Positions 51,697 through 62,155 of a stretch of DNA of 64,000 nt are shown piece after piece. The DNA lies in NCBI GenBank assembly GCA_964346535.1, contig CAYFUN010000001.1, forward strand, positions 62,001 through 126,000, read 5' to 3'. A program made the position numbers and the translations under genes. Source of the stretch: Neofamilia sp964346535. GTDB lineage: Bacteria > Bacillota > Clostridia > Tissierellales > Peptoniphilaceae. Below the pieces are notes generated by a model. That model did no database searches, was not told where the DNA came from, and saw only the letters and a list, made by a program, of their open reading frames with translations. Position 1 is the stretch's first letter. Each line of letters begins with the position of its first letter.

Positions 51697-52912
51697 TTTA
51701 ATAATTATAGGTGGAGGAGCGGCAGGAATGTTTGCTGCTTTTGCTGCCAGTGAAAAAAATCCTTCTGCAAAAATATTATTGTTAGAACAAAATGAGAAAC
51801 TAGGGAAGAAAATTTATATAACAGGCAAGGGAAGATGTAATGTAACTAATGCATGTGACATTAGTGAGTACTTTGATAACATTAAGACCAATCCAGAATT
51901 CTTATATTCGTCTCTGTATACTTTTACAAATGACGATACAATGAAATTTTTTGAAAAGCAAAATGTACCTTTAAAAATCGAAAGAGGAAACCGTGTGTTT
52001 CCAAAAAGTGACAAGTCTAGCGATATAATAAAGGGCCTTAGCAAGTCTATTAAAAATGCAGATATTAATTTAAATGAAAAAGTTGAAAAAATAAAAAAGT
52101 TTAATGATTACTTTAATGTTACAACTAATAAAGACAAATATGAAAGTCCAAAAGTAATTATAGCCACTGGCGGAATTTCTTATCCAACTACTGGGTCAAC
52201 TGGAGATGGATACAATTTTGCGAAAGCCTTTGGCCATAAAATAATGGAGACAAAACCTTCCTTATGTCCAATAATTTTAGATGATGAGAACTTATCAATG
52301 GTAACAGGCCTGACTATTAAAAATGCTGAAATTACTGTATATATAAACAAGAAAAAAGCCAATTCTTATTTTGGAGATTTTTTATTTACCCATAGGGGAA
52401 TTTCAGGACCTATAGTTCTAACACTAACAGATTTTATTAATGACTTTCCAGATAAGGCCATTGAGCTTTATTGTAATTTCAAACCAGCAGTTGACATTAA
52501 AGAACTCGAAGAAAGATTATTAAATGACATTGATGATAATCCAAAAAAAGAGTTGAAGTCTGTTTTAAAAAATTATTTTCCCGAGTCATTAGCAGATTAT
52601 TTACTAGCATCATCTAAAATAAATCCAAAGCTTAAAATGCACGAAATAACAAAAGACTTGAGAAAAAATCTTTTAAGCCTTATGACTTCATATAAATTTT
52701 CTTATAAAAACATAGCCCCTATAAGCCAAGCTATTATAACAAAAGGTGGAGTTTCAACTCTTGAAATTAATCCTTCTACAATGGAATCTAAACTGGTTGA
52801 GGGCCTTTACTTTTGTGGAGAAGTAATAGATGTCAATGGACTAACAGGTGGCTACAACTTACAAATTGCTTTTTCTACAGGATATTTAGCTGGAAAATCA
52901 GCCTTTGAATAA
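51683..52912 (+). CDS. HI0933/BaiN-type NAD(P)/FAD-dependent oxidoreductase
   Basis: A 409-residue flavoprotein. The dinucleotide motif IIGGGAAGMFAAFAA opens the protein, GKGRCNVTNA is the family hallmark, and the C-terminal GGYNLQIAFSTGYLAG closes the FAD site. The physiological reaction of this group is unclear; the bile-acid enzyme BaiN is one member. It is coupled to the regulator gene upstream. Confidence 0.92.
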   Translation: MKKYDLIIIGGGAAGMFAAFAASEKNPSAKILLLEQNEKLGKKIYITGKGRCNVTNACDISEYFDNIKTNPEFLYSSLYTFTNDDTMKFFEKQNVPLKIERGNRVFPKSDKSSDIIKGLSKSIKNADINLNEKVEKIKKFNDYFNVTTNKDKYESPKVIIATGGISYPTTGSTGDGYNFAKAFGHKIMETKPSLCPIILDDENLSMVTGLTIKNAEITVYINKKKANSYFGDFLFTHRGISGPIVLTLTDFINDFPDKAIELYCNFKPAVDIKELEERLLNDIDDNPKKELKSVLKNYFPESLADYLLASSKINPKLKMHEITKDLRKNLLSLMTSYKFSYKNIAPISQAIITKGGVSTLEINPSTMESKLVEGLYFCGEVIDVNGLTGGYNLQIAFSTGYLAGKSAFE

Positions 52913-52930
52913 AAATAAGGAGTATATATT

Positions 52931-53587
52931 ATGCAAATCGCCATTGATGGACCTTCAGCTGCAGGCAAAAGTACTTTAGCTAAAAAATTGGCAGAAAAAT
53001 TAAATATAGAATATTTAGATACAGGAGCTATGTATAGAACCTTAGCCTTATATTTTCATGAAGAAAATTTTACAAATTTTGCAGATGAAGATGAACTAAA
53101 ATCTTTTCTTGCTAAAATTAAAATAGATGTTAAAAATAATAAGTTTTATTTATTTGACAGAGATGTCAGTAAAGAAATTAGAGAAGAAGATATAGGACTC
53201 CTTGCATCAAAAATTTCATCTTATCAAATTGTAAGAAGCTTCCTTGTAGAAAAACAACAAGAAATTGCAAAAGGAAAAGACATTGTAATGGATGGCAGGG
53301 ATGTAGGCACTGTTATATTAAAAGATGCAGACTTTAAATTCTATTTAACAGCTGATGTAAATAAGAGAGCTCAAAGACGCTATAAAGACTTGTTAGATAA
53401 AGATCCAACTACTGACTATAACAAAACCTTAGAAGCACTAAAAAAAAGAGACTACGATGATATGACCAGAGAGCATTCACCTTTGACTAAGGCTACAAAT
53501 GCTATTGAAATAGACACCAGTGAGTTAACAATAGAAGAAACCATTGATGAGTTTTTAAAAGTAATTAGAGGAATTAATAATGTATAG
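52931..53587 (+). CDS. cmk: Cytidylate kinase
   Basis: A 218-residue enzyme that phosphorylates CMP and dCMP. P-loop GPSAAGKST is near residues 6-14; YLDTGAMYR and MDGRDVGTVILKDA are hallmarks. AAGGAG site. It begins the conserved cmk-plsC-ispH-rpsA cluster and overlaps plsC by eight bases. Confidence 0.97.
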   Translation: MQIAIDGPSAAGKSTLAKKLAEKLNIEYLDTGAMYRTLALYFHEENFTNFADEDELKSFLAKIKIDVKNNKFYLFDRDVSKEIREEDIGLLASKISSYQIVRSFLVEKQQEIAKGKDIVMDGRDVGTVILKDADFKFYLTADVNKRAQRRYKDLLDKDPTTDYNKTLEALKKRDYDDMTREHSPLTKATNAIEIDTSELTIEETIDEFLKVIRGINNV

Positions 53588-54155
53588 ATTTTTAAGACCT
53601 ATAGCTAAATTTTTTATAAAAATATTTTTTCGCCTAAATATAAATGGCTCTTTTGAAAATATAGATGATAATTATATTATTTGTGCCAACCATGGAAGCG
53701 CCTTGGATCCAATATTCTTAGCGGTTGCTTTTGACCAACCGATAAATTTTATGGGGAAAAAAGAACTTTTCAAAAGTCACTTATTAGACAAGTTTTTTAG
53801 ATCTTTAAATGTTTTCCCTGTTGACCGACATGGAAATGATATTAAAGCTTTAAAAGAAGGAGTCAGAAGGCTAAAAGATGGGAAGATACTTGGAATATTT
53901 ATAGAAGGTACTCGGGTAGAAGGCTATGATCCAGCCAACGCAAAACCTGGACCAATTTTAATAGCCAATCTTGCAAATAAAAAAATTCTTCCAGTAAGAA
54001 TTGAAACTAGCTATAAAATTTTTTCTAAAGTAGAAATAACAATTAGACAACCATTTACTATTGACAAAACTTTCTTAAAAGAAAATAAGGATACAGGCTA
54101 TCAAGACTTAGCCGAAGAGGTATTATACAAAATTTATAAGGGTGATGAAAATTAA
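53580..54155 (+). CDS. plsC: 1-acyl-sn-glycerol-3-phosphate acyltransferase
   Basis: A 191-residue membrane-associated acyltransferase that makes phosphatidic acid. The catalytic H38-x4-D43 (NHGSALDP) and the FIEGTRVEG motif are present. An N-terminal amphipathic or membrane segment (about 4-18) anchors it. It overlaps the ispH-rpsA gene by 11 bases. Confidence 0.94.
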   Translation: MYRFLRPIAKFFIKIFFRLNINGSFENIDDNYIICANHGSALDPIFLAVAFDQPINFMGKKELFKSHLLDKFFRSLNVFPVDRHGNDIKALKEGVRRLKDGKILGIFIEGTRVEGYDPANAKPGPILIANLANKKILPVRIETSYKIFSKVEITIRQPFTIDKTFLKENKDTGYQDLAEEVLYKIYKGDEN

Positions 54156-56250
54156 TATTTTACTTGCTGACACATACGGATTCTGCTTTGGTGTAAAAAG
54201 AGCAGTAGAGTTAACTGAAGAAACTCTTGCAAAAGAAAAATCAGTTTATATAGATGGCATGCTCATTCACAATGAAGATGAAGTTTCGAGACTTGCAAAG
54301 CTAGGGCTAAAAGAATTAGATGCGTCTATACAAGATGGAGATACATTAATTTTAAGGACTCACGGAAGTCCTGTTGAAAAGAAAAAATCTTATGAAGATA
54401 AATATAAGGTAATTGACACAGTATGTCCTTATGTTCAAAAAGTTCATAAGATTGTAAAAGATAATTCTGATAAGACAGTTATTATTTTTGGTAAGAAAAA
54501 TCACGCTGAAGTCCTAGGCATTAATTCCAATATAAATTATAAGGGAATAATCATAGAAACTGAAGAAGACTTAAGTAAATATTTAAATAATTCTTATAAA
54601 GCAGAAGATCAAATTATTATAGTATGCCAAACTACTTTTAACGAATCTATTGCTAATAAATTTTTAAAAATTTTAGATGAAAATAAAATATATTATAATT
54701 ATTTCAATACTATTTGTTCTGCAACAAGAAAACGATCAAAAGCTGTTATTGAACTTGCAAAAAAATGCGATTGCCTAATTATTTTAGGGGATAAAAAAAG
54801 TTCTAATTGCACAAAGCTATATGAATATGCTAAAATATATTGTGACCAAGTATATTTTATAAATCGCATTTCAGAGATAGATATTTTTGAAATTATGTTA
54901 TATAATAATATTGGTATAACCGCAGGTGCTTCAACACCTGATTGGATAATTAAGGAGGCTATTGAAAAGATGGAAGATATGAACAAGAATGAAATGATGG
55001 AAGCTATTGAAAGCTCCTTCACAAGAATCAAGAGAGGTGATATTCTCAAAGGAACAGTGCTTTATGTAAATGATTCTGAGATAACTGTAAATATTAATTA
55101 CAGGGCTGACGGAATTATTAATAGAGATGAAGTATCTGACGATCCTACTATAAGTCCATCTGACTTATTTAAGGCAGGAGATGAAATCGAAGTTTATGTT
55201 CTAAAAATGGATGATGGAGACGGTAACGTTTTATTATCACATAAGAGAGTGCTTAGACTTAAAAATTGGGATGTTGTCGAAGAAAAGTTCAACAATGAAG
55301 AAATTGTTGATGCTATTGTGAATGAAGTTACAAAAGGTGGCTTAAAATGTGAAGTCGAAGGACTTAATGCTTTCATGCCAGCATCTCAAGTGTCAATAGG
55401 ATATAAAAAAGATTTATCTGTGTTCTTAGATGAGGTTTTAGCTTCAAAAATAATTGATTTTAACAAAGATAAGAGAAGAATTATTCTTTCTAGAAAAGTT
55501 GTTGAACAAAAAGAACTTGATGCTTTAAAAGAAGAAGTTTATTCTAAAATTCACGTAGGTGATGTAATAGAAGGAACAGTACAAAGACTAACAAACTTTG
55601 GTGCCTTTGTAGATATTGGAGGAATTGATGGACTAATTCACATTTCTCAACTATCTTGGCAAAGAGTTAAACATCCTTCAGATGTTGTTCAACCAAACCA
55701 AAAAATCCAAGTTCAAGTTCTAGATATTGATCCAGAAAATGATAGAATCGCTTTAGGATTAAAACAATTAACTAAAGAACCATGGGATGTTTTCGTGGAA
55801 AACAACAAGGTTGGAGATATAATCAAAGGTAAGATTGTAAATCTTTTAGACTTTGGTGCTTTTGTTAAACTTGATAGTGGAGTTGATGGATTACTACACG
55901 TTTCTCAAATTGCTAGAGATCATGTTGAAAAACCAAGTGATAAACTTGAAATCGGTCAAGAAGTAGAAGTAATGATTACTGAAATTGATCAAGAAAACAA
56001 AAAAATAAGTCTTTCAATTAAAGAAATTGAAAGAAAAAAAGCTAGAGAAGCTAGAGCAAAAGAAAAAGCTGAAAAATCTGAACAAGCTGAAAATACTACA
56101 GAAGAAAAAGTAGAAGCAAAAACTACTAAAACAGTTAAACAAGAACTGCCTAAAAAAGAAAAAGTAGAAAATATTGAAAAACCACAAGAAGATAATAGCT
56201 TTGGAATTAACCTTGCTGATCTACTAAACAAAGAAGATTTTGATGCTTAA
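54145..56250 (+). CDS. ispH: IspH (HMBPP reductase) fused to ribosomal protein S1
   Basis: A 701-residue fusion. Residues 1-285 are IspH, the [4Fe-4S] enzyme of the last MEP-pathway step: cluster ligands C14, C94, C191, with T72-H73, H120/E122 and SSN 219-221 near the substrate. Residues about 296-366, 383-452, 468-540 and 555-627 are four S1 RNA-binding domains, and a charged Lys/Glu tail follows. This fusion is known in Clostridia. ATG 54145 matches the usual IspH N-terminus; a GTG at 54142 is adjacent. A strong terminator follows. Confidence 0.96.
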   Translation: MKINILLADTYGFCFGVKRAVELTEETLAKEKSVYIDGMLIHNEDEVSRLAKLGLKELDASIQDGDTLILRTHGSPVEKKKSYEDKYKVIDTVCPYVQKVHKIVKDNSDKTVIIFGKKNHAEVLGINSNINYKGIIIETEEDLSKYLNNSYKAEDQIIIVCQTTFNESIANKFLKILDENKIYYNYFNTICSATRKRSKAVIELAKKCDCLIILGDKKSSNCTKLYEYAKIYCDQVYFINRISEIDIFEIMLYNNIGITAGASTPDWIIKEAIEKMEDMNKNEMMEAIESSFTRIKRGDILKGTVLYVNDSEITVNINYRADGIINRDEVSDDPTISPSDLFKAGDEIEVYVLKMDDGDGNVLLSHKRVLRLKNWDVVEEKFNNEEIVDAIVNEVTKGGLKCEVEGLNAFMPASQVSIGYKKDLSVFLDEVLASKIIDFNKDKRRIILSRKVVEQKELDALKEEVYSKIHVGDVIEGTVQRLTNFGAFVDIGGIDGLIHISQLSWQRVKHPSDVVQPNQKIQVQVLDIDPENDRIALGLKQLTKEPWDVFVENNKVGDIIKGKIVNLLDFGAFVKLDSGVDGLLHVSQIARDHVEKPSDKLEIGQEVEVMITEIDQENKKISLSIKEIERKKAREARAKEKAEKSEQAENTTEEKVEAKTTKTVKQELPKKEKVENIEKPQEDNSFGINLADLLNKEDFDA

Positions 56251-56269
56251 ATTAATTTAAATCAAAATG

Positions 56270-56297
56270 AGGACTAGATAAAATCTAGTCCTTTTTA
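56270..56297 (+). terminator. Terminator after ispH-rpsA
   Basis: A perfect ten-pair stem AGGACTAGAT / ATCTAGTCCT with an AAA loop followed by TTTTT. Confidence 0.9.
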
Positions 56298-56311
56298 GAT
56301 AAAGAGGATAT

Positions 56312-57676
56312 ATGTTAGACAATAAATATAATGAATTAGTTAAAGAAATAATACCAAAAAACAGCAAATATACCATTAGAACTTATGGCTGTCAGATGAA
56401 TGAACATGATTCTGAACAAGTGGAGTTTCTTTTTAATAATCTTGGCATGGAAAAAGTTGAAGATTATAATGAAGCAGATTTTATAATCATAAATACATGT
56501 GCCATTAGAGGAACTGCAGAAAATAAGGCCCTAGGTTTTTTAGGAAGCTTAAAAAATTTAAAGAGACAAAATCCAAACTTAAAAATAATAGTTTCTGGAT
56601 GTCTGCCAAAGGTCGATGGTACTTTTGAAGATTTAATCAAAAAAAATAAACATATTGATATTTTAATTGGAACAAGTAATTATTTGAGCCTTCCAGAGCT
56701 TATTTATAGGTCGTATTACGAAGACAAGACTATAGTAGACATAAGTGATCAATATGATTTAAATAGCTCAGAATTAAATTATAATAGGATGTATAAGCAC
56801 AAGTCCTTTGTCAATATTATGTATGGCTGTAACAATTTCTGTTCTTATTGTATAGTTCCTTATACTAGAGGAAGAGAATATTCTAGAGAAATAACTGATA
56901 TTGTTAAAGAAATTGAAAGCTTAGTTGCTGATGGAGTTAAAGAGGTTACTCTTTTAGGACAAAACGTCAACTCTTACGGCCAATCCTTGACTAATAAAAC
57001 TGACTTTCCATCTTTGCTTAAAGAAATTAATAAGATTGATGGCCTTGAACGTATTAGGTTTATGACCTCACATCCAAAAGATTTTTCTGATGACCTAATT
57101 AAATCCTATGCTGACTTAGATAAACTTAGCAAGCAGCTCCATTTACCTGTCCAATCAGGATCAAATAAGGTTCTAAAGGAAATGAACAGAAAATACACCA
57201 GAGAAGCCTATTTAGAAAAAATAAATAAGGTTAAAGCCCTTGATATGGATATAGCCTTGTCAACTGATATAATTGTAGGATTTCCTGGAGAAACAGATGA
57301 AGACTTCGAAGATACTTTAGCTTTAATTAAAGCTGTAGAATATGACTCTATTTTTACATTTTTATACTCACCAAGAGAGGGAACTTCTGCTGCTAAAAGA
57401 GAAGACCAGGTTCCTCATGAAATAAAAATGGAAAGATTTAATAGGCTAATGGATTTAACTAACGAAATTGCCTATAAGAAAAACTTAAAGTATAAAGATG
57501 AGGTTGTAAAAGTTCTTGTCGATGAAGTTTCAAAAAATAATCCTGCATACTTGTCTGGAAGAACAGATGGCTTTAAAACTGTTAACTTTCCAGGGGATTC
57601 AAGCTTGATTGGTAGCCTCGTTGATGTAAAAATAGAAAAAGTTGGTACTTTTTCACTTGATGGAAAACTTATATGA
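56312..57676 (+). CDS. miaB: MiaB, tRNA-2-methylthio-N6-dimethylallyladenosine synthase
   Basis: A 454-residue radical SAM methylthiotransferase acting on i6A37 of tRNA. The N-terminal cluster domain begins TYGCQMNEHDSE (C27), with further cysteines in NTCAIRG and SGCLPK. The SAM cluster is C173-x3-C177-x2-C180 (GCNNFCSYC), and a TRAM domain ends the protein. Its substrate base is made by MiaA, encoded at the end of the same cluster. It overlaps mutS by four bases. Confidence 0.96.
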   Translation: MLDNKYNELVKEIIPKNSKYTIRTYGCQMNEHDSEQVEFLFNNLGMEKVEDYNEADFIIINTCAIRGTAENKALGFLGSLKNLKRQNPNLKIIVSGCLPKVDGTFEDLIKKNKHIDILIGTSNYLSLPELIYRSYYEDKTIVDISDQYDLNSSELNYNRMYKHKSFVNIMYGCNNFCSYCIVPYTRGREYSREITDIVKEIESLVADGVKEVTLLGQNVNSYGQSLTNKTDFPSLLKEINKIDGLERIRFMTSHPKDFSDDLIKSYADLDKLSKQLHLPVQSGSNKVLKEMNRKYTREAYLEKINKVKALDMDIALSTDIIVGFPGETDEDFEDTLALIKAVEYDSIFTFLYSPREGTSAAKREDQVPHEIKMERFNRLMDLTNEIAYKKNLKYKDEVVKVLVDEVSKNNPAYLSGRTDGFKTVNFPGDSSLIGSLVDVKIEKVGTFSLDGKLI

Positions 57677-60282
57677 AAAATATAGATTATGAAAAATTAA
57701 CACCAATGATGAAACAATATATTGAGACAAAAGAAGAATACCCTGATTCTATACTAATGTATAGACTTGGGGATTTTTATGAGATGTTTTTTGACGATGC
57801 TCTTTTAGCTTCAAAGGTTTTAAATATTGTTTTAACTGGAAGAGATGCAGGACAAGAGGAAAAAATTCCAATGTGTGGAGTTCCTTTCCATGCTGCAGAC
57901 AACTATATAAATAGGCTTATAAATAATGGCTATAAAGTTGCAATATGCGAACAACTAGAAGACCCTAAGGAGGCCAAAGGAATTGTAAAAAGAGGAGTTA
58001 CTAGAGTTATTACTCCAGGAACTAATTTACAATATTCTGATTCGGACAGGGAAGTAAACTATCTAGCTTCTGTTTATTCTACAGATAATTCATCATCCTT
58101 GGCCTATATTGATTTTTCAACTGGAAATCTGTATTTTTCATTTTATGACTTAGCTTATAATAAGGCTGACCTATTAAAAAATCAACTTGGTATTTTAGAA
58201 ATAAAAGAGCTATTAATTAATGATGAAAGTTTAGATGTTTATGATCTAGTTAATAGTAAAAATATTTTACTTAATATAAGACAAGTTAAATCTTTAGATG
58301 GAGCCTTGTTTAATGAATTTATTTCTAAGTTAGAGCTAAATAACAATATTAAAGAAATAATTGATACTAATCCAGTTATTAAACTAGCTTTATTTCAATT
58401 ATTTGATTATTTAAAGGAAACCCAATTTGATCAAATTTCTCATATTCGTAGGATTCACTATGTAGACTTTAATTCTTTTATGACCTTAGACAAACACACT
58501 CTTTATAGTCTAGACATTTTTTCAGAGAATGAGAAAAAAACAGAAGGGACGCTTTTTCATTTACTTGATAAGACGAAAACTGCTATGGGATCTAGAAAGC
58601 TTAGATATTTTTTAGAGCATCCACTAATATCATCCAAGGAAATACAAAAGCGCTTAGATTTTGTGGAAGTTTTAAATTATGATTTTGCTGTTTCAGCTGA
58701 AATTCGAAATATATTAACTGATATTTATGACATTGAAAGGGTTATGGTTAGAATAACAGGAAATTCTAATAGTCCTAAAGATATGGTTCAATTAAAAACT
58801 TCTTTTAAAGACTTAGACAGGCTCTATGAAAGTCTTTTGTCTTTTAATACTCAAATCTTAGGTGATATAGAGTCTTTAAAATCTTTAGAAGATATTTATA
58901 TTCTATTAGATCAGGCACTTACAGAAGATCCTCCTTATTCTCCAAAAGAAGGAGGGGTTATAAAAGAAGGCTACTCCCAAGATCTAGACCTACTAAAAAA
59001 TAATTCTATAAATTCAAAAACCTGGATTGTAGACTATGAAAGGGAGTTAAAAGAAGAAACTGGAATTAATAAGTTAAAAATAAAATACAATAAAATTCTA
59101 GGTTACTTTATTGAAATTTCTAATTCATATTTAGACAAGGTACCTGATTATTTTATTAGAAAACAAACCCTTGTTAATGCAGAAAGGTTCTTTACTAAAA
59201 AACTTAAAGACACTGAAATGCAAATTTTAAATTCCAAGGATAAAATTAACGCCTTGGAATTCGAAATATATGAAGATATTAGGCAGAAAATTTTAAGTCG
59301 CTACGATCTTATATTGAATATGGCTGACTTAATTGCAAACATTGATGTATATTCTAACTTTGCTTATATAAGCAATAGATATGACTATATAAAGCCAATA
59401 ATATCTGCAGATAAAAATCTATCAATAGAAAACGGTAGACATCCTATAGTAGAGCAAAACGTAGATATATTTATAGATAATAATACTTTAATCGAGAGAG
59501 ACAAGAATTTTATAATATTAACAGGACCTAATATGGCAGGAAAATCAACATATATGAGGCAGCTTGCCTTGATTTCGATAATGATGCAAATTGGATCTTT
59601 TGTACCTGCTTCTTATGCAAAACTCCCTGTCTTTGACCGTGTATTTACTAGAATTGGAGCCCATGATAACCTTTATATGGGTGAGTCTACTTTTATGGTT
59701 GAGATGAAAGAAATGGCTGATATAATTAATAATTCAACAGAAAATAGTTTAATTATATTAGACGAAGTGGGAAGAGGTACTTCCACTTATGACGGCTTAT
59801 CTCTTGCTAAGGCTTTAATTGAATATATAATTACAGAAATAAAAGCTAAGACAATTTTTGCTACTCATTTCCATGAGCTAGTTTATCTTGAGGACAAGTA
59901 TCCGTCTATAAAAAATCAAACTATGGAAGTCAGTGAAAAGGATGGAGAAATAAAATTTCTTCGTAAGGTAATTGATGGCTCTTCTGACAAATCTTATGGT
60001 ATTCACGTTGCTACCTTGGCAGGAATAAAAAGGCCAATTATTTTTAAAGCAGAAAAATATTTAGACGATTATGAAAAGAATTTTGGACCAGTAAGACAAC
60101 TTACTATAGCCATAGATGAAGAAGATTCTTATAAAGATAATATTTACCTTGAAAAACTTGAAGATAACTATAATTATTTAAAAGATGCTATTACATCCTT
60201 AGATGTTAATACGATGACACCTATAGATGCTATAAATAAACTTGTTGAAATAAAAAATATGGTTAAGGATTTAGATGACTAA
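57673..60282 (+). CDS. mutS: MutS, DNA mismatch recognition ATPase
   Basis: A full-length 869-residue MutS. The mismatch-reading F36-Y-E38 motif (GDFYEMF) is intact, followed by the connector, lever and clamp regions. The ATPase has Walker A GPNMAGKST (618-626), LDEVGRGTSTYDG and the ATHFHEL switch. Coupled to miaB upstream and overlapping mutL by eight bases. Confidence 0.98.
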   Translation: MKNIDYEKLTPMMKQYIETKEEYPDSILMYRLGDFYEMFFDDALLASKVLNIVLTGRDAGQEEKIPMCGVPFHAADNYINRLINNGYKVAICEQLEDPKEAKGIVKRGVTRVITPGTNLQYSDSDREVNYLASVYSTDNSSSLAYIDFSTGNLYFSFYDLAYNKADLLKNQLGILEIKELLINDESLDVYDLVNSKNILLNIRQVKSLDGALFNEFISKLELNNNIKEIIDTNPVIKLALFQLFDYLKETQFDQISHIRRIHYVDFNSFMTLDKHTLYSLDIFSENEKKTEGTLFHLLDKTKTAMGSRKLRYFLEHPLISSKEIQKRLDFVEVLNYDFAVSAEIRNILTDIYDIERVMVRITGNSNSPKDMVQLKTSFKDLDRLYESLLSFNTQILGDIESLKSLEDIYILLDQALTEDPPYSPKEGGVIKEGYSQDLDLLKNNSINSKTWIVDYERELKEETGINKLKIKYNKILGYFIEISNSYLDKVPDYFIRKQTLVNAERFFTKKLKDTEMQILNSKDKINALEFEIYEDIRQKILSRYDLILNMADLIANIDVYSNFAYISNRYDYIKPIISADKNLSIENGRHPIVEQNVDIFIDNNTLIERDKNFIILTGPNMAGKSTYMRQLALISIMMQIGSFVPASYAKLPVFDRVFTRIGAHDNLYMGESTFMVEMKEMADIINNSTENSLIILDEVGRGTSTYDGLSLAKALIEYIITEIKAKTIFATHFHELVYLEDKYPSIKNQTMEVSEKDGEIKFLRKVIDGSSDKSYGIHVATLAGIKRPIIFKAEKYLDDYEKNFGPVRQLTIAIDEEDSYKDNIYLEKLEDNYNYLKDAITSLDVNTMTPIDAINKLVEIKNMVKDLDD

Positions 60283-62155
60283 AAAAATACAAGCATTATC
60301 AAATGATACAATTATAAAAATTGCAGCAGGAGAGATGATAGAAAATCCTGCTTCAATCATAAAGGAATTAGTAGAAAATTCTATAGATGCTAATGCAGAT
60401 AAAATTTCTATTGAAATTAAAGACAATGGAGCCAGCTATATTAGAGTAACTGACAATGGCAGTGGCCTAAGTAGGGAAGATCTTAGTCTTGCCTTTAAAA
60501 GACATACTACATCAAAAATTAGGTCTATTGAAGAGCTAGATGAAACTCTAACACTAGGCTTTAGGGGAGAGGCTTTATCCAGTATTGCCTCTGCTTCTGA
60601 TGTAACAATTATCTCAAAAACACCTGATGACAAGTTAGGTTTTATGGCAAAAATAAATCACAATGGCGATATTGTAGAAATAGATGAAATTGTTGCTAAT
60701 ATTGGGACAACTATTATTTGCGAAAATTTATTTGAAAATATACCTGTTAGGAAGAAATACTTGGCTAGCAAAAATTATGAAATAAAAAAGACAAACGATA
60801 TTATTACTAGACTATCTCTTTCTAACCAAGATATTTCAATTGATTATATTAAAGATGACAAATTAATTTCTAAGACTAATAAAAATAATTCATATTTAAA
60901 CAATATATTTTCTATTCTCGGAAAAGATGTATCAGAAAATCTTATTCCTATTGACTATCAAGGAGGAAGCTTTTCTCTAAGAGGCTATGTTAGTAATAAT
61001 AGATTATATAGGTCTAATAGGTCTAATCAATTTATTTTTGTCAACAATAGGTCCATTAACGATATAAATTTATCAAAGTTAATTGAAAAAGAATATACGT
61101 CTTTAATACCTTTAAATAGGTATCCAGTATATATTTTATTTTTAGATATTGATCCAAGGCTTATTGATGTAAATATTCATCCTAAAAAAGATATAGTTAA
61201 ATTTTTAAATCTAGAAGAAATAGAAGACCAACTAGAAGAAATAATAAAAAGGACCTTAAGGCCAAATTTAAAGATTTATGATTTTTCTGAAGATGTAAAA
61301 GAGAAAGAAAAATCAATTTTTGAAACTTATTCCAATTTGAATTTAAAAAACAGAAAAGACGAAGATCCAAACAACTCGTCAATTGTATTTAAAGACTATA
61401 CCAGCACAGTTGCCGATAGTGGAAATTCTTATAAAGCTGATATTTCTACTGGCAATGGCCATGATAGATCTGTTGAAAACACTATCGAGCTAGAAAATAA
61501 TAATCCAGAGCAGGTTTATTTACTTGAAGAATCAAATGATAATTATCCTAGCTTTCATTTATTTCCAAATGGATATAGGTATATAGGACAACTTTTTTTC
61601 CAATATTTACTTTTGGAAGATAATAAGGACAAGATATTATTTATAATAGACCAGCACGCTGCCCACGAGAGAATAAATTATGAAAGATTACTTAAAGCCT
61701 ATGAAGATCACATGGTTCAAGTTCAACATTTAATTAGCGGCTATGTAGTTAATCTTACTGCAAATGACCATGAAATAATTATTGGACTTAAAGATACATT
61801 AATGGATATAGGCTTTGAAATAGAAGACTTTGGAGACAATAGTATAATTATAAGAACTATACCAGCATATTTAACTGACATTAATCCTGATAGGCTGATT
61901 AGAGAAATTCTAGATACACCTTCATCAATTAAAACAAATTATTATGATATAGATCCTTATGTTCTTATGAAAAAAGCCTGTGTGGCTTCAATAAAGTCTG
62001 GAGATAGAATGTCTTCTCATGATGTTAATGCACTAATTGAAAGATTGGAGCTTTGCAAGATGCCCTTGACTTGTCCTCATGGTAGACCTACCTTAATAAA
62101 ATATAGCAAAAGTAGATTAGATAAGGAGTTTTTTAGAATACAAAATGATGGATAA
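60275..62155 (+). CDS. mutL: MutL, mismatch repair endonuclease
   Basis: A 626-residue MutL with an N-terminal GHKL ATPase (ELVENSIDANA, DNGSGL, LGFRGEALSSI) and a C-terminal endonuclease domain. The metal-binding motif DQHAAHERINYE is at 459-470 and CPHGRPT is near the end, so nicking activity is expected, as in organisms lacking MutH. The middle linker (about 335-400) is low in complexity. It overlaps miaA by 11 bases. Confidence 0.97.
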   Translation: MTKKIQALSNDTIIKIAAGEMIENPASIIKELVENSIDANADKISIEIKDNGASYIRVTDNGSGLSREDLSLAFKRHTTSKIRSIEELDETLTLGFRGEALSSIASASDVTIISKTPDDKLGFMAKINHNGDIVEIDEIVANIGTTIICENLFENIPVRKKYLASKNYEIKKTNDIITRLSLSNQDISIDYIKDDKLISKTNKNNSYLNNIFSILGKDVSENLIPIDYQGGSFSLRGYVSNNRLYRSNRSNQFIFVNNRSINDINLSKLIEKEYTSLIPLNRYPVYILFLDIDPRLIDVNIHPKKDIVKFLNLEEIEDQLEEIIKRTLRPNLKIYDFSEDVKEKEKSIFETYSNLNLKNRKDEDPNNSSIVFKDYTSTVADSGNSYKADISTGNGHDRSVENTIELENNNPEQVYLLEESNDNYPSFHLFPNGYRYIGQLFFQYLLLEDNKDKILFIIDQHAAHERINYERLLKAYEDHMVQVQHLISGYVVNLTANDHEIIIGLKDTLMDIGFEIEDFGDNSIIIRTIPAYLTDINPDRLIREILDTPSSIKTNYYDIDPYVLMKKACVASIKSGDRMSSHDVNALIERLELCKMPLTCPHGRPTLIKYSKSRLDKEFFRIQNDG

